Source: a virus
Direction: 5' to 3' (one strand)
DNA length: 50,634 nucleotides
IMG/VR virus record: IMGVR_UViG_3300031857_000292
Coordinates: 1 to 50,634 of that record
Part shown: one piece after another, positions 8,298 to 16,959 of the stretch
How positions within the stretch are numbered: the first letter of the stretch is position 1
Layout of the letters: every line of letters begins with the position of its first letter
Translations under genes and position numbers: made by a program
Notes under the pieces: model-generated
What the model was told of the DNA's origin: nothing
The model's database searches: none
Seen by the model: only the letters and a program-made list of their open reading frames with translations

Positions 8298-9331
8298 TTC
8301 AATCTCCTTATTTGCTGTTCACGATAGTCTGGATCGCTCCAGCGATAATTGTAGGTAGTTTCTCCCCATCCAGTGCGTATGCTCAACACATCAAGATGTT
8401 GGGCCAACTGTGCCCAAATCTTTTTATAATCTTCTGTGCCAAATGATCGCATTAGATCAACCTGTGCCACCTTTGGGTGACCAATGGTGAGACTTTTGTC
8501 CTCTGGATCAAACCCATTGTCCAGTAGCCAGGTGCGGAACTCTGCGAGCTTGGTCTTTTGCCAGTGATAAGCGCCTGGGTCACGGGCCCATTCGATATCA
8601 AAGTCGCCAGCGGCTTCAGTTTGTACACGCAGTCCTGTAGTAACCAGCTCGCTAACCCGCGAATCCCTACCTTCATCATTGAACACCTCCCAGTGATGTT
8701 TGCCAACTGCTTTATTTACACCCAAATAAACACCGCCTAGAGTTCTGTTGATGGTGTCTATACCAAATAACTCATAGTCTTCGGGCTCTAGTGCAAATCG
8801 CGGAGCATTTAACCAGCACATCAGCTGCGATGGTCTGCGCCATTCTGGTGCTTGTACTGCTTTACGCATGGATAGCACAAGGCTTTCCAATTCATGGCAC
8901 AGCAAGTTTAGTTGACGTATGTGCCAGCGTGTGGCAGGATCGGCTGAATTGTAGTAATTTGAAATACCCCCTGACCATCCTTGTAGATCTTCAAAGTATC
9001 TGTGCAGTGAATTCATACGTTCATGGTTGATATCTAAGTCTGACTGTACGGTATTTTCTACTGTGTAAGCATCACAATCAATACAATAGCCAACGCCACT
9101 TCGATTGATGTGATCAATACTAGTATTAATTTGCTCACAAAGGTATCGTGCATTTCGTTCACTTTCTGTCCAGCCCATCCAACAGTAATTCTTTTCCAGA
9201 TGCAGATCAGTTCTAATGACGTCATTGAGCGCAGCCAACCATTTACGTCCCAAGCTGTTGTCATCTACATCTATATGTAGCGTTAGCAAGCTGTCCTTAC
9301 CGCGTAGGTCTATTTCAATATGATCAAGCAA
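8294..9331 (-). CDS. Conserved-looking hypothetical protein in glycan island
   Basis: 345 aa from a TTG start; no in-frame ATG occurs before residue 52, and the segment HIEIDLRGKDSLLTLHIDVD at the N-terminus looks like real beta structure. The TTG overlaps the stop of the radical SAM gene upstream by 8 nt. Visible features are CIDCDAYTVENTV, a charged HERMNSLHRYFEDLQG segment around residues 103-118, and a C-terminal W-rich region (RTGWGETTYNYRWSDPDYRE). There are no membrane segments, no P-loop and no metal-ligand pattern I can name. Position between a radical SAM enzyme and the carbamoyltransferase suggests a role in the same modification pathway. I do not recognise the family. Confidence 0.75.
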   Translation of the reverse strand: MLDHIEIDLRGKDSLLTLHIDVDDNSLGRKWLAALNDVIRTDLHLEKNYCWMGWTESERNARYLCEQINTSIDHINRSGVGYCIDCDAYTVENTVQSDLDINHERMNSLHRYFEDLQGWSGGISNYYNSADPATRWHIRQLNLLCHELESLVLSMRKAVQAPEWRRPSQLMCWLNAPRFALEPEDYELFGIDTINRTLGGVYLGVNKAVGKHHWEVFNDEGRDSRVSELVTTGLRVQTEAAGDFDIEWARDPGAYHWQKTKLAEFRTWLLDNGFDPEDKSLTIGHPKVAQVDLMRSFGTEDYKKIWAQLAQHLDVLSIRTGWGETTYNYRWSDPDYREQQIRRLK

Positions 9332-10613
9332 TTTGATCCCACCATTCTTTTATTTCTGGTCTTGCACTTAATATTTCTGCCATAGTGATCTTTTGAGTGC
9401 GTATGCTTTCTAATTGTAACACTCTAGCCCGGCCTTTTGCAAGACCTGCGCGATATGTATCCGGCCATTGTTCTTCAAATGTAGGACGGGTTTTTAATTG
9501 TAGCAGTACATCACGCATGGCGCCAGCGGAGCGGCCTGCTAGTTCATCTATCCAAGGATCCAACAAGTGTCTAGGTAGCGCAAGTGGACTCATAATGATA
9601 TCAGGTGAGAATGAGAATATCACTTTGGCTAATAATTGCACGCCAAGTTCGTTAGCTAACGCATTCATATTATCCACTTCAAACATGCCCGGCAGTGTGA
9701 GTGTAAAGTCCAGTCGCATCTGTCGAGTATTGGTAGCAATCTCTAGACCCTGACGAAAATTGTTTAAAAATATTGGATAGGAGAGACCGGTTCGGATGTA
9801 TTCTCCGACGGGGCCTGTGCCGTCAAGGCTTGCGCAGATTTGCCAGTCTCGTAACCCCAACAAAATATCTTTATACAGATTCCAATCACCGTACTTAACA
9901 CGGCTAAGATTAGTATTATATCTAGCGTAAACATTTTTTCCATCTCCTAGTTCAATGATGCGGCGCATGTAACGCCAATGCTGTTCGTACATGAGTGGCT
10001 CGCCGCCTACCCAGTAGATTTCTTCTACTCTGTGCTCTTCTACTGCACGACTGAATTCTTCTTCAATTTGTGTGTCTTGAAACTGTGTGATTTCTCTACG
10101 TATATCTGGCTGCATCCATGCATTTTTGGTATTACTCCAGTCGATCATTTGATGTTGGCGCTGTTCAGTTTCCCATGCACTACTTAACATATCTCCGCAG
10201 GTCCTGCATTTAAAATTGCATAAGTTTGAAAAACGATAGTCCCAACTTACAGGCAGCATCGAAGTACGGCCATTTAGATCAGTTTTGCCAATCACATCAT
10301 CATATTTGTGTTGGAAAAGATGCCAAAAGTACGTGCGATAGACATCTGTGTTTAGCAGTTTATCATTGCATACTTCGCACTCTGGTAGTGTTTCACCGGC
10401 CATCATGCGTCTGCGCACACTCTGCATGTGTGGTGAATTCCAGTGAGCTTCCAGTGTAACAGGGATATACCGTCCAGTGCCGGACCGGGTGTCTATGTAT
10501 TGTTCAAAGTTCTGCGCAGGTTCTCTGCTGGCACAACACATTCTGCGTTCAGTTTGCGGACTCAAATATGTGTGAGTCCAAGGTGCCATGCATAGGGTTT
10601 CAGGCTTGTGCAT
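9324..10613 (-). CDS. Radical SAM protein, N-terminal twitch type (rSAM-1)
   Basis: 429 aa. The N-terminus has CMAPW (Cys8), then MCC (Cys26/27) and CEVC (Cys79/82), the pattern of twitch/SPASM-like auxiliary cluster domains placed before the core. The radical SAM core follows with CNFKCRTC (Cys132, 136, 139) for the [4Fe-4S] cluster that cleaves S-adenosylmethionine. YWVGGEPLMY supplies the conserved GGEP motif. The C-terminal half keeps TIM-barrel-like strands (RYNTNLSRVK, CASLDGTG). Members of this class are catalogued as N-terminal-twitch radical SAM proteins with no settled function. It shares the domain plan of the proteins at 13107 and 15697. It overlaps the epimerase gene upstream by 14 nt. 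Confidence 0.92.
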   Translation of the reverse strand: MHKPETLCMAPWTHTYLSPQTERRMCCASREPAQNFEQYIDTRSGTGRYIPVTLEAHWNSPHMQSVRRRMMAGETLPECEVCNDKLLNTDVYRTYFWHLFQHKYDDVIGKTDLNGRTSMLPVSWDYRFSNLCNFKCRTCGDMLSSAWETEQRQHQMIDWSNTKNAWMQPDIRREITQFQDTQIEEEFSRAVEEHRVEEIYWVGGEPLMYEQHWRYMRRIIELGDGKNVYARYNTNLSRVKYGDWNLYKDILLGLRDWQICASLDGTGPVGEYIRTGLSYPIFLNNFRQGLEIATNTRQMRLDFTLTLPGMFEVDNMNALANELGVQLLAKVIFSFSPDIIMSPLALPRHLLDPWIDELAGRSAGAMRDVLLQLKTRPTFEEQWPDTYRAGLAKGRARVLQLESIRTQKITMAEILSARPEIKEWWDQIA

Positions 10614-11559
10614 TTAGTTGTTGTTCAATCCATCGGTAAGTTTCTGCAAGGCCAGTTTCTAAACTGTCTGGTGGTGCCCAATTTAATATTTGTCTAATCA
10701 CAGTGTTGTCACTCACCCGACCCATTACTCCTTGTGGGCCGTTGATATTTTTAATATGCACTGGTTTGCCAACCACTGTGCTAATCAAGCGTACTAGATC
10801 ATTCATGGTAATCATTCTGTCAGATCCAATATTAATAGGTTCAGTGTGTGCGCTGGCCATCAATCTATGTATGCCTTCAACACAGTCATCAATGTATAAG
10901 AAACTGCGAGTTTGTGTGCCTGGTCCCCAAACTTCTACTGTGTCAGTTGCTTGTATGACTTTTCTGCACAGTGCAGCCGGAGCTTTTTCTTTTCCGTCAT
11001 TATAAGTGCCGTCGGGTCCAAATACATTGTGCAGCCTGGCCACACGCACATCAATGCCATAGTTTCTAGCATAACTTGCATACAGTCTTTCGCTGAATAG
11101 CTTTTCCCAACCATACTCACTGTCAGGCTCTGCAGGATACGCTGATGCTTCGTTTAGCACAGGATTGTCAGCATCCATTTGATTGCGTTTGGGGTAGATA
11201 CAAGCTGAACTTGAGTAGAATATTTTGGGTATCTTTTTAAAGGTCATTTCATGCAGGATATTCAAATTGATAATGGCTGAATTGTGCATGATGTCAGCGT
11301 CATTGTCCCCAATAAAGATATAGCCTGCACCGCCCATGTCTGCGGCCAACTGATATATTTCATCAATGTCTTTTCGAAGCAGTCGTGTGACACTGCGTTG
11401 ATTGCGCAGATCAACTTGATGGAACTCATCGCAGGCGGTAATGCTAAATTCTGGAAACTTTAAATCAGCGCCAATTACATAATGACCCTGTGCTTTTAAA
11501 CTGCGCACAAGATGTGTGCCAATAAATCCGCCTGCGCCACATACCAATATCTTTTTCAT
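10600..11559 (-). CDS. GDP-mannose 3,5-epimerase-like SDR enzyme
   Basis: 319 aa extended SDR. It has the NAD-binding GAGGFIG at 8-14, LAADMGG near 71-77, SSSACIYP with Cys120, the catalytic YGWEK (Tyr149, Lys153) and EKAPAALCRK with Lys192. GDP-mannose 3,5-epimerase of plants has the same blocks in the same order (AADMGG, SSACIYP, AEPxxxYGxEK, REKAPAAxCRK, LQTRSFxxIDxCVEG), so this assignment is stronger than a generic epimerase. That enzyme makes GDP-L-galactose or GDP-L-gulose from GDP-mannose. It therefore points to a GDP-sugar donor feeding the nearby transferases. ATGA coupling joins it to the upstream 199-aa gene. Without comparison I cannot exclude a GDP-fucose-type relative. Confidence 0.9.
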   Translation of the reverse strand: MKKILVCGAGGFIGTHLVRSLKAQGHYVIGADLKFPEFSITACDEFHQVDLRNQRSVTRLLRKDIDEIYQLAADMGGAGYIFIGDNDADIMHNSAIINLNILHEMTFKKIPKIFYSSSACIYPKRNQMDADNPVLNEASAYPAEPDSEYGWEKLFSERLYASYARNYGIDVRVARLHNVFGPDGTYNDGKEKAPAALCRKVIQATDTVEVWGPGTQTRSFLYIDDCVEGIHRLMASAHTEPINIGSDRMITMNDLVRLISTVVGKPVHIKNINGPQGVMGRVSDNTVIRQILNWAPPDSLETGLAETYRWIEQQLNAQA

Positions 11560-12155
11560 TTTTCTATTTCCTGCTGATAGTATTCAGCAACCTGCTGATG
11601 AAGCTGACTGTCGGTAATATGATAGTACGGACGATAACATCTTGCAGTCACATGGTCCCACAAGTTGTATTCACTGCGGTATTCACTGTATTGATCAAAA
11701 TAACCTCCTGTACCGCCAAAACTTGCATGCTCAAATCCACCCTGGTCAAATCTAAATGGTCGGTTGCTCTGCAGCAATTTGCGCAAGGTGTGTTCTATTG
11801 TGATGGCATTTTGATATATAGCAAGATCTAAATCAAAAAACTCTGTGTAGTATTCTTTTAAAATTCTTAATGATTTTTGATCAAACGGTGTGGTAATTTC
11901 ACTGGCAGTGTGATAGCTGAATGGCACATATTCGCCGGCATGCAATTTTTCGCCGCGTGTGCAGCTCGTAAAATGCACAATCACAAACTCAGCCTTGTCC
12001 TGGATGGCCTGATCCACTTGGCGTGCTATCAACAGATTGGTGCTGGTGCGACGGCTGTAGTTGCGCACTTCACAATGCTGGCCCAACAAGTCAGCCCACA
12101 TGGGCCCATATTCTGGGTCTGGTGCACAAAAACTATCACCACATATAGCTATCAC
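11556..12155 (-). CDS. SGNH/GDSL hydrolase-like protein
   Basis: 199 aa, starting at GTG whose GTGA overlaps the stop of the previous gene. The N-terminus AICGDSFCAPDPEYGPMW has the block I GDS with the nucleophile Ser8. FVIVHFTSCTRGEKL looks like a core beta-strand and loop. The C-terminal HITDSQLHQQVAEYY supplies the D-x-x-x-H-like end of the triad. SGNH enzymes act as esterases or O-acetyltransferases on sugars; here deacylation or acylation of the glycan is a reasonable inference. The spacing fits a small single-domain member with no signal peptide, so it probably acts in the cytoplasm. A second, unrelated-looking SGNH protein is at 22366-23073. Confidence 0.72.
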   Translation of the reverse strand: MIAICGDSFCAPDPEYGPMWADLLGQHCEVRNYSRRTSTNLLIARQVDQAIQDKAEFVIVHFTSCTRGEKLHAGEYVPFSYHTASEITTPFDQKSLRILKEYYTEFFDLDLAIYQNAITIEHTLRKLLQSNRPFRFDQGGFEHASFGGTGGYFDQYSEYRSEYNLWDHVTARCYRPYYHITDSQLHQQVAEYYQQEIEK

Positions 12156-13120
12156 AAGAACTCCTGTATTACATCAATGATTTCTGTCTTGAATCGTTGA
12201 TGAATTATGTTTGTGTCAAAGTAATGATGTTTGTTGTGTTGTAGTTTCTGTTCAGTTACAGCGTCAAACTTGCCTGTGCTATAATTTTTAACTGCATCAA
12301 ATACCACAGCAGTGGTTGCTTCAAATCGTTGATTGTCATCTAAGATGTTGTCGTAATCTTCTGACCAAAGATTTGAGAACGTTTCGAACCCTTCACGCTG
12401 CAAGTATCTGCAGGTGCCTTCGCTACCATAGCACACAAACGGATGATATAATGCAATGGGTTTGAAAATCTTTTCACTCACTTCTGTTCTGGAGCTGCTG
12501 GCATTTTCTAGCAGCACAGCAGAACGCATCCAGCTTTCTACCACCACCGAAAAAGCTGTGGTGTTGTACCATTCAGGATTCATGTACAGGTGCCAAATTA
12601 CTTTGGGATTGGTTTCTCCGGGATCGTCAAATGTTCGCCCACGCTCCACATAACTCCAACGAGCATGTGGCAACAAAGGCGCTAGATCTTGTGTGACACG
12701 GTCTTTGTGTTCGCGTATTTTGTTTAACAACATAAGAAATGAATACTGCACATTACGCTGCGGTTGATATTGATTGTATTTAAAATTTGTTACAGTTAGG
12801 GCACTGTTGTACCACAACCAATTTCCACAGCGTAATTCCAGCATGAGTGGATCAATCAGTCTACTACCAGTATCTACATCACTGTCGTACAAATGGTCCA
12901 CTATAATACGAAATCCCTGTTGTTGAAAATCACGCCACCAAGCCGTATTGGGAGTTTTGGCACGCCAAAAAGTTGTTAAGATCACAGTGTCTGCACTATT
13001 ATAATTAACACCTGGCTGGTATTGCACTAGATCAAAGTGCTGTTGCACCAGGTGAGCAATAGCACCTTGTGTGAAATTGGGGTAGTCCTCCTCTAAATAT
13101 AACAATTTAATTTTGGTCAT
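12152..13120 (-). CDS. Glycosyltransferase-like protein with EKIFKPI motif (paralogue 3)
   Basis: 322 aa. The C-terminal block EVSEKIFKPIALYHPFVCYG, then GTCRYLQREGFETF and DYDNILDD matches the two plus-strand paralogues. The N-terminus IKLLYLEEDYPNFTQGAI and DTVILTTFWRA suggest Rossmann-like strands. It overlaps the upstream radical SAM gene by 14 nt and the downstream SGNH-like gene by a GTGA. Paralogues 3 and 4 are each next to a radical SAM gene, so modification and transfer may be linked steps. Donor unknown. Confidence 0.78.
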   Translation of the reverse strand: MTKIKLLYLEEDYPNFTQGAIAHLVQQHFDLVQYQPGVNYNSADTVILTTFWRAKTPNTAWWRDFQQQGFRIIVDHLYDSDVDTGSRLIDPLMLELRCGNWLWYNSALTVTNFKYNQYQPQRNVQYSFLMLLNKIREHKDRVTQDLAPLLPHARWSYVERGRTFDDPGETNPKVIWHLYMNPEWYNTTAFSVVVESWMRSAVLLENASSSRTEVSEKIFKPIALYHPFVCYGSEGTCRYLQREGFETFSNLWSEDYDNILDDNQRFEATTAVVFDAVKNYSTGKFDAVTEQKLQHNKHHYFDTNIIHQRFKTEIIDVIQEFL

Positions 13121-14327
13121 TGTGATAGTTTAAAATATCAGCCAATTCTGGTGCAACGTCACGCAAGTTTTGTTCTCGTTTGCGATCCAAGTCACGTATC
13201 TTCATGTTGGTCATGAACCCATCTGTTGATGCACCATTATTCATAAAGTCAATAATGCGATTGAATTCTTCACGGTATTTAGATGGCACTGATGCCGAGC
13301 GCAAATGTTCTGTAATTTGCGTCTTGGCCGAGTCTGGCAATGTGGCAATTGAAAAATACCAAGCGTCATGCATGATATTCCAGTACATAAAGTCAAACCG
13401 TTGCAGTGCTATCCAGTGTGCTAGTTGGTCAATATAACGCACATTAAACACATTGACGGTACTACAGCATTGTAAACGTAGGTTGGGCAGAGAATCTTTG
13501 AGATATTGAAAACTTGTAATGTTGTCCAGCACCACAGCCCAATCTGCATTGGTGCGTTGATATTCAAATCTTGCACCCACATCGTCAATTGAGAATGCTA
13601 CTTCTACTGTTTTAAAATGTCGCCAAATTTCTGGTCCGCGTGTGGGCCATTGTGTGCCATTTGTGTTGTAGTGTATTTCAACTTGATGTGCAATACCACG
13701 ATCCACAATGCCTTGCAACATATCAAAGTGTTCAGCAATCATAAATGGTTCACCGCCGGTGAATTCAATGTAACGTATGTCATTTAAACAGGTGTCAATT
13801 TCTGTCCAAAATGATTGATTTTCTCTGGGCCAAGCGCCGGCACGAAGCATTTGATAGGGAAATGATTTCTTTTTGTCTTCATCAGGCGGCATATCATTGA
13901 GCTCTTCTGTGGCAAATTGGCTTGATGACCATGATCCGCATATACGGCATTTTAAATTGCAGATGTTGCCCAGTTTTAAATCCAAGAACATTAAGGGCTT
14001 GGCGTCTGCGGTCCATTCACCTGATATGCCCATGTGCTTCATTCTGTCTAGTGTGTGCATGCGTTTTGACGTGCGTCCTGACCGTTCTTCCATCCAGCAT
14101 TTTCTACAGGTCTGTGGTTTCTTGCCTGCTAAAAATTCTTCACGCAGTTCAGTCATTGCCCGAGAGTTTTGTATGCTTGCAAAGTCAGCTGTGAGCAATG
14201 AAAACTTTTCACCGTTATCATCCGTCAGTTCGTCGTCGGCTAAACAACATGGGCGCACTGTGCCAATGGGCGAAGCTTCTAGGCTAACCCAGGGCAATAC
14301 GCAAAATTTATCGTGTGGTATGTTCAT
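13107..14327 (-). CDS. Radical SAM protein, N-terminal twitch type (rSAM-2)
   Basis: 406 aa, same plan as rSAM-1. It has FCVLPWVSLEASP with Cys9, then RPCC (Cys27/28) and CRKC (Cys74/77) upstream of the core. The core cluster motif is CNLKCRIC (Cys123, 127, 130). EFTGGEPFM gives the GGEP motif, and HYNTNGTQWP and AFSIDDVGARF are further core strands. Expected chemistry is generation of a 5'-deoxyadenosyl radical for hydrogen abstraction; the N-terminal cysteines probably bind an auxiliary iron-sulfur cluster (inference). It is joined to the next radical SAM gene upstream by ATGA. Substrate unknown; a phage-specific glycan or peptide is possible. Confidence 0.92.
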   Translation of the reverse strand: MNIPHDKFCVLPWVSLEASPIGTVRPCCLADDELTDDNGEKFSLLTADFASIQNSRAMTELREEFLAGKKPQTCRKCWMEERSGRTSKRMHTLDRMKHMGISGEWTADAKPLMFLDLKLGNICNLKCRICGSWSSSQFATEELNDMPPDEDKKKSFPYQMLRAGAWPRENQSFWTEIDTCLNDIRYIEFTGGEPFMIAEHFDMLQGIVDRGIAHQVEIHYNTNGTQWPTRGPEIWRHFKTVEVAFSIDDVGARFEYQRTNADWAVVLDNITSFQYLKDSLPNLRLQCCSTVNVFNVRYIDQLAHWIALQRFDFMYWNIMHDAWYFSIATLPDSAKTQITEHLRSASVPSKYREEFNRIIDFMNNGASTDGFMTNMKIRDLDRKREQNLRDVAPELADILNYHNDQN

Positions 14328-15700
14328 AAGTTATATTTTTTAAATTCATCAACCAGCCAGGGAAATACTGTGGGCCAATGTGTGTTACGTCTGTGATCCA
14401 TTGTATTTAAAAAATCAAACAGTTCTCGTATTTGTTTTGGCTTGGGCCCACCATGTTGACTTTGTTTTGCTATGCCCACAAGATATTGTTTGCTGGCAAT
14501 CTCTTCTGGCGTTTGAGTGGGTTTTAAACTGATTGCAAGATCAAAGTCTTCACAAAATATATCTCCAAACAAATCAATAAACATGTGATCAGGACTGTTA
14601 ACAGAGTTTTGATAGTGATATACTTTTCTTTTAAGATTCCATTGATTTATCTTGTGCAACAAGTCTGGTAATGTCTTTACAGTTAACGGAGTCACAGTGG
14701 AAGAAACAATCAAATTGATCCAGGGTTGGTCCAGCAAATATTCAAAGTTTTGTTCCCATTCTTGTAAGTTTAAGGGATATCGCACATATTCCTGAGGTGC
14801 GCCCCAACAGTCCAGGCTGGCAGTAATTTCAAATTCTCTAATGCTTCCACGGTCAATCAACTTGCGAACTCGTTGCACTATCTTTTGCAGGTATGGCAAT
14901 CGAGCATTTAAATTTGTAAACATTTGCAATTTAAGCTCAGGCGCTGGATACTGCTCAAATAATGTAAGGCATTGTTCTAACTCTGGCTGATACAGTGGTT
15001 CACCGCCCAGGATGTTGAACACTGTGAGTGTATGCCCGTGCAGTTTCAACCATTCAAATAGTTTTTGTTTGTTGCTTTCGATGTTGGTGCTTTTGGCAAA
15101 TGCAGGAATACCATGCCGCACATTCTCAGCGTCCCATAAACTGCTAAAATGCGGGCCGCAATAAAGACATTTTAAATTGCAAGTGTTGTCAAAATACACT
15201 TCCAGTATTCTGGGAGTAACATGCACTGCCACAGGATTCTGATCCAGTTCAGGGGGTGCATGTATACCGGGAAAATCCAAGTTTGTTATTCTATCACTTT
15301 GACCACCTGCTGCTTCGATGTCTTGACAGTAGGTGCATCCTTTTGCAGGCCATTTGCCGTCAAGCATTCTCATGCGATCATCTATTTTGGTAGCTGTGTT
15401 ATGAAAATCAAAGTCAGAACCAAATTTATGCCCATTGGTTCTATGACAACTGGCAGTTTGATCAGTGGTTAAAAATATTGTACTCCAGGTCCATTTGAGT
15501 TGGCAAGCTGTGTTGCTCACAATGGGAAAACGTTTGTTAATCAATTTGGATTTGTTTTGAAAACTACCCGGAACATATCCAAATTGATTGATACATTCTG
15601 ATTGAATTGATTCCGGAAGTTGTGAGAAATTTTCTTCAGATTCGCAGTCTGGCCACTGTGGGTCACGCACAGCTGAATAAAACTCTTTCCATGTGCTCAT
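14324..15700 (-). CDS. Radical SAM protein, CxxKW/SCHxP subfamily (rSAM-3)
   Basis: 458 aa. The N-terminal region has CQLKWTW (Cys66), SCHRT (Cys85-His86) and CTYC (Cys122/125), then the core motif CNLKCLYC (Cys174, 178, 181) and NILGGEPLYQ. In this subfamily the CxxPW of rSAM-1 and -2 becomes CxxKW, and the CC pair becomes Cys-His or Cys-Tyr. The auxiliary cluster may therefore have different ligands. ATGA overlaps link it to rSAM-2 and to rSAM-4. A 60-residue N-terminal extension lacks cysteine pairs and seems specific to this copy. The C-terminus is about 100 residues after the core and mostly polar. Function unknown; it probably pairs or alternates with its neighbours. Confidence 0.91.
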   Translation of the reverse strand: MSTWKEFYSAVRDPQWPDCESEENFSQLPESIQSECINQFGYVPGSFQNKSKLINKRFPIVSNTACQLKWTWSTIFLTTDQTASCHRTNGHKFGSDFDFHNTATKIDDRMRMLDGKWPAKGCTYCQDIEAAGGQSDRITNLDFPGIHAPPELDQNPVAVHVTPRILEVYFDNTCNLKCLYCGPHFSSLWDAENVRHGIPAFAKSTNIESNKQKLFEWLKLHGHTLTVFNILGGEPLYQPELEQCLTLFEQYPAPELKLQMFTNLNARLPYLQKIVQRVRKLIDRGSIREFEITASLDCWGAPQEYVRYPLNLQEWEQNFEYLLDQPWINLIVSSTVTPLTVKTLPDLLHKINQWNLKRKVYHYQNSVNSPDHMFIDLFGDIFCEDFDLAISLKPTQTPEEIASKQYLVGIAKQSQHGGPKPKQIRELFDFLNTMDHRRNTHWPTVFPWLVDEFKKYNL

Positions 15701-16959
15701 TTTAATGCTGCTAATTCTGGAATGACGTCCAGGATGTTTTCTGTTCGAATGGCATCAAGCTCGTGTGTTTTGCGCCAGAATGTGTCAATTAAATGAGTAT
15801 TGTCAGTTGCATTCATAAAGGTAATAGCTGATTCAAAGCCTTGTGTGGCACGTTGCAGGGGATCTCTATCGCCGAGCCAATCCAAATGACGTCTATATTT
15901 TTCTTCTAATTGTTGTTTGTATTCTGGGGGAGCAATGTCTATTCTAAAATGCACAGGATCCTGTAGTATATTTACATTCAAATCCTGTGCCCGTAACAGG
16001 CCGTGTGCAACCCATTCACGATGAAAGTCTGGTAGGTGCCAGGCATTCATTATGCTTAGTGTGGGGCTGATGTAGAAATCCACCTCGGGGCACACACGCA
16101 ACATTTCATAACGATTACGCACAACTTGACCCCAGTCTGTGCCCTTGCGTATGTATTCGCCATAATGGCCCATGCCGTCAAGGCTGGCGCCCACTGCCAC
16201 GCTTCGAAATTGTTTCCAGTATTCAAATACTGAATTGCCCTTTAAATCAGTGTGTGTGAAGTTTGTGTTGTAGATCAGTCTAACATCAAAGCGTTTGCGT
16301 TTGACCAATTCATTTAGTATGTTGTAGTGTTCTTCCATCAACAGCGGTTCACCGCCTGCAAAGTAGATTTGTTCCACATGGTCCAGATGCGGAACAAGCT
16401 GTTCCCACATGTCTGTTTCTGTGCGCCCAGCGTAGTTTAGCACACTATTACGAGCTTTCCAATCGCCGCCTGCCAGCTTGGCTTGATCTTGATACCATTG
16501 TGAGCTAAAGATATGCCCGCAGCTACGACATTTTAAATTACATAGGTTTGAGAAACGAATGTCCCAATAGGTCATTTCAAATGGATTCTCCTCCAATTTC
16601 TTTATGTGATGTCCGTGATGTTTGTTGGCTGATCGGCGCCCCGAAAAGAATCCTGATTCTTCCTGCTCATAACAACGTGTGCAGGCAGCGTGTGATGTTT
16701 CTGTTAACATATCAGCACGTAGCCGCTGCATGGGTTCATCACGCCATATTTCTTCCAAGGTATTTGTGCGGCAATTGCCCACTATGCCCGGCTTCATTTC
16801 AGCGTGGCAGCAGGGATATGCTTCACCAGTGGGATAAGCGTGTAAATGGATCCAGGGATAAATGCAAAACGTTTTAGAATCTTTTAATAAGAATTCTTCA
16901 CGTTCTGTTAATTCTGTGGGTCTTACTAGATCACTGCTGTTGTATTTGTAAGTTGTCAT
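15697..16959 (-). CDS. Radical SAM protein, N-terminal twitch type (rSAM-4)
   Basis: 420 aa. FCIYPWIHLH (Cys32), YPCC (Cys50/51) and CTRC (Cys93/96) form the N-terminal auxiliary-cluster pattern. The core motif is CNLKCRSC (Cys140, 144, 147), and YFAGGEPLLMEE contains GGEP. IYNTNFTH and GASLDGMGHYGEYIRKGTDW match the late core of rSAM-1 almost strand for strand, so these two are close paralogues. It overlaps rSAM-5 upstream by 29 nt. The gene pairs N-twitch with CxxKW-type copies along the operon. The substrate is not evident. Confidence 0.92.
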   Translation of the reverse strand: MTTYKYNSSDLVRPTELTEREEFLLKDSKTFCIYPWIHLHAYPTGEAYPCCHAEMKPGIVGNCRTNTLEEIWRDEPMQRLRADMLTETSHAACTRCYEQEESGFFSGRRSANKHHGHHIKKLEENPFEMTYWDIRFSNLCNLKCRSCGHIFSSQWYQDQAKLAGGDWKARNSVLNYAGRTETDMWEQLVPHLDHVEQIYFAGGEPLLMEEHYNILNELVKRKRFDVRLIYNTNFTHTDLKGNSVFEYWKQFRSVAVGASLDGMGHYGEYIRKGTDWGQVVRNRYEMLRVCPEVDFYISPTLSIMNAWHLPDFHREWVAHGLLRAQDLNVNILQDPVHFRIDIAPPEYKQQLEEKYRRHLDWLGDRDPLQRATQGFESAITFMNATDNTHLIDTFWRKTHELDAIRTENILDVIPELAALK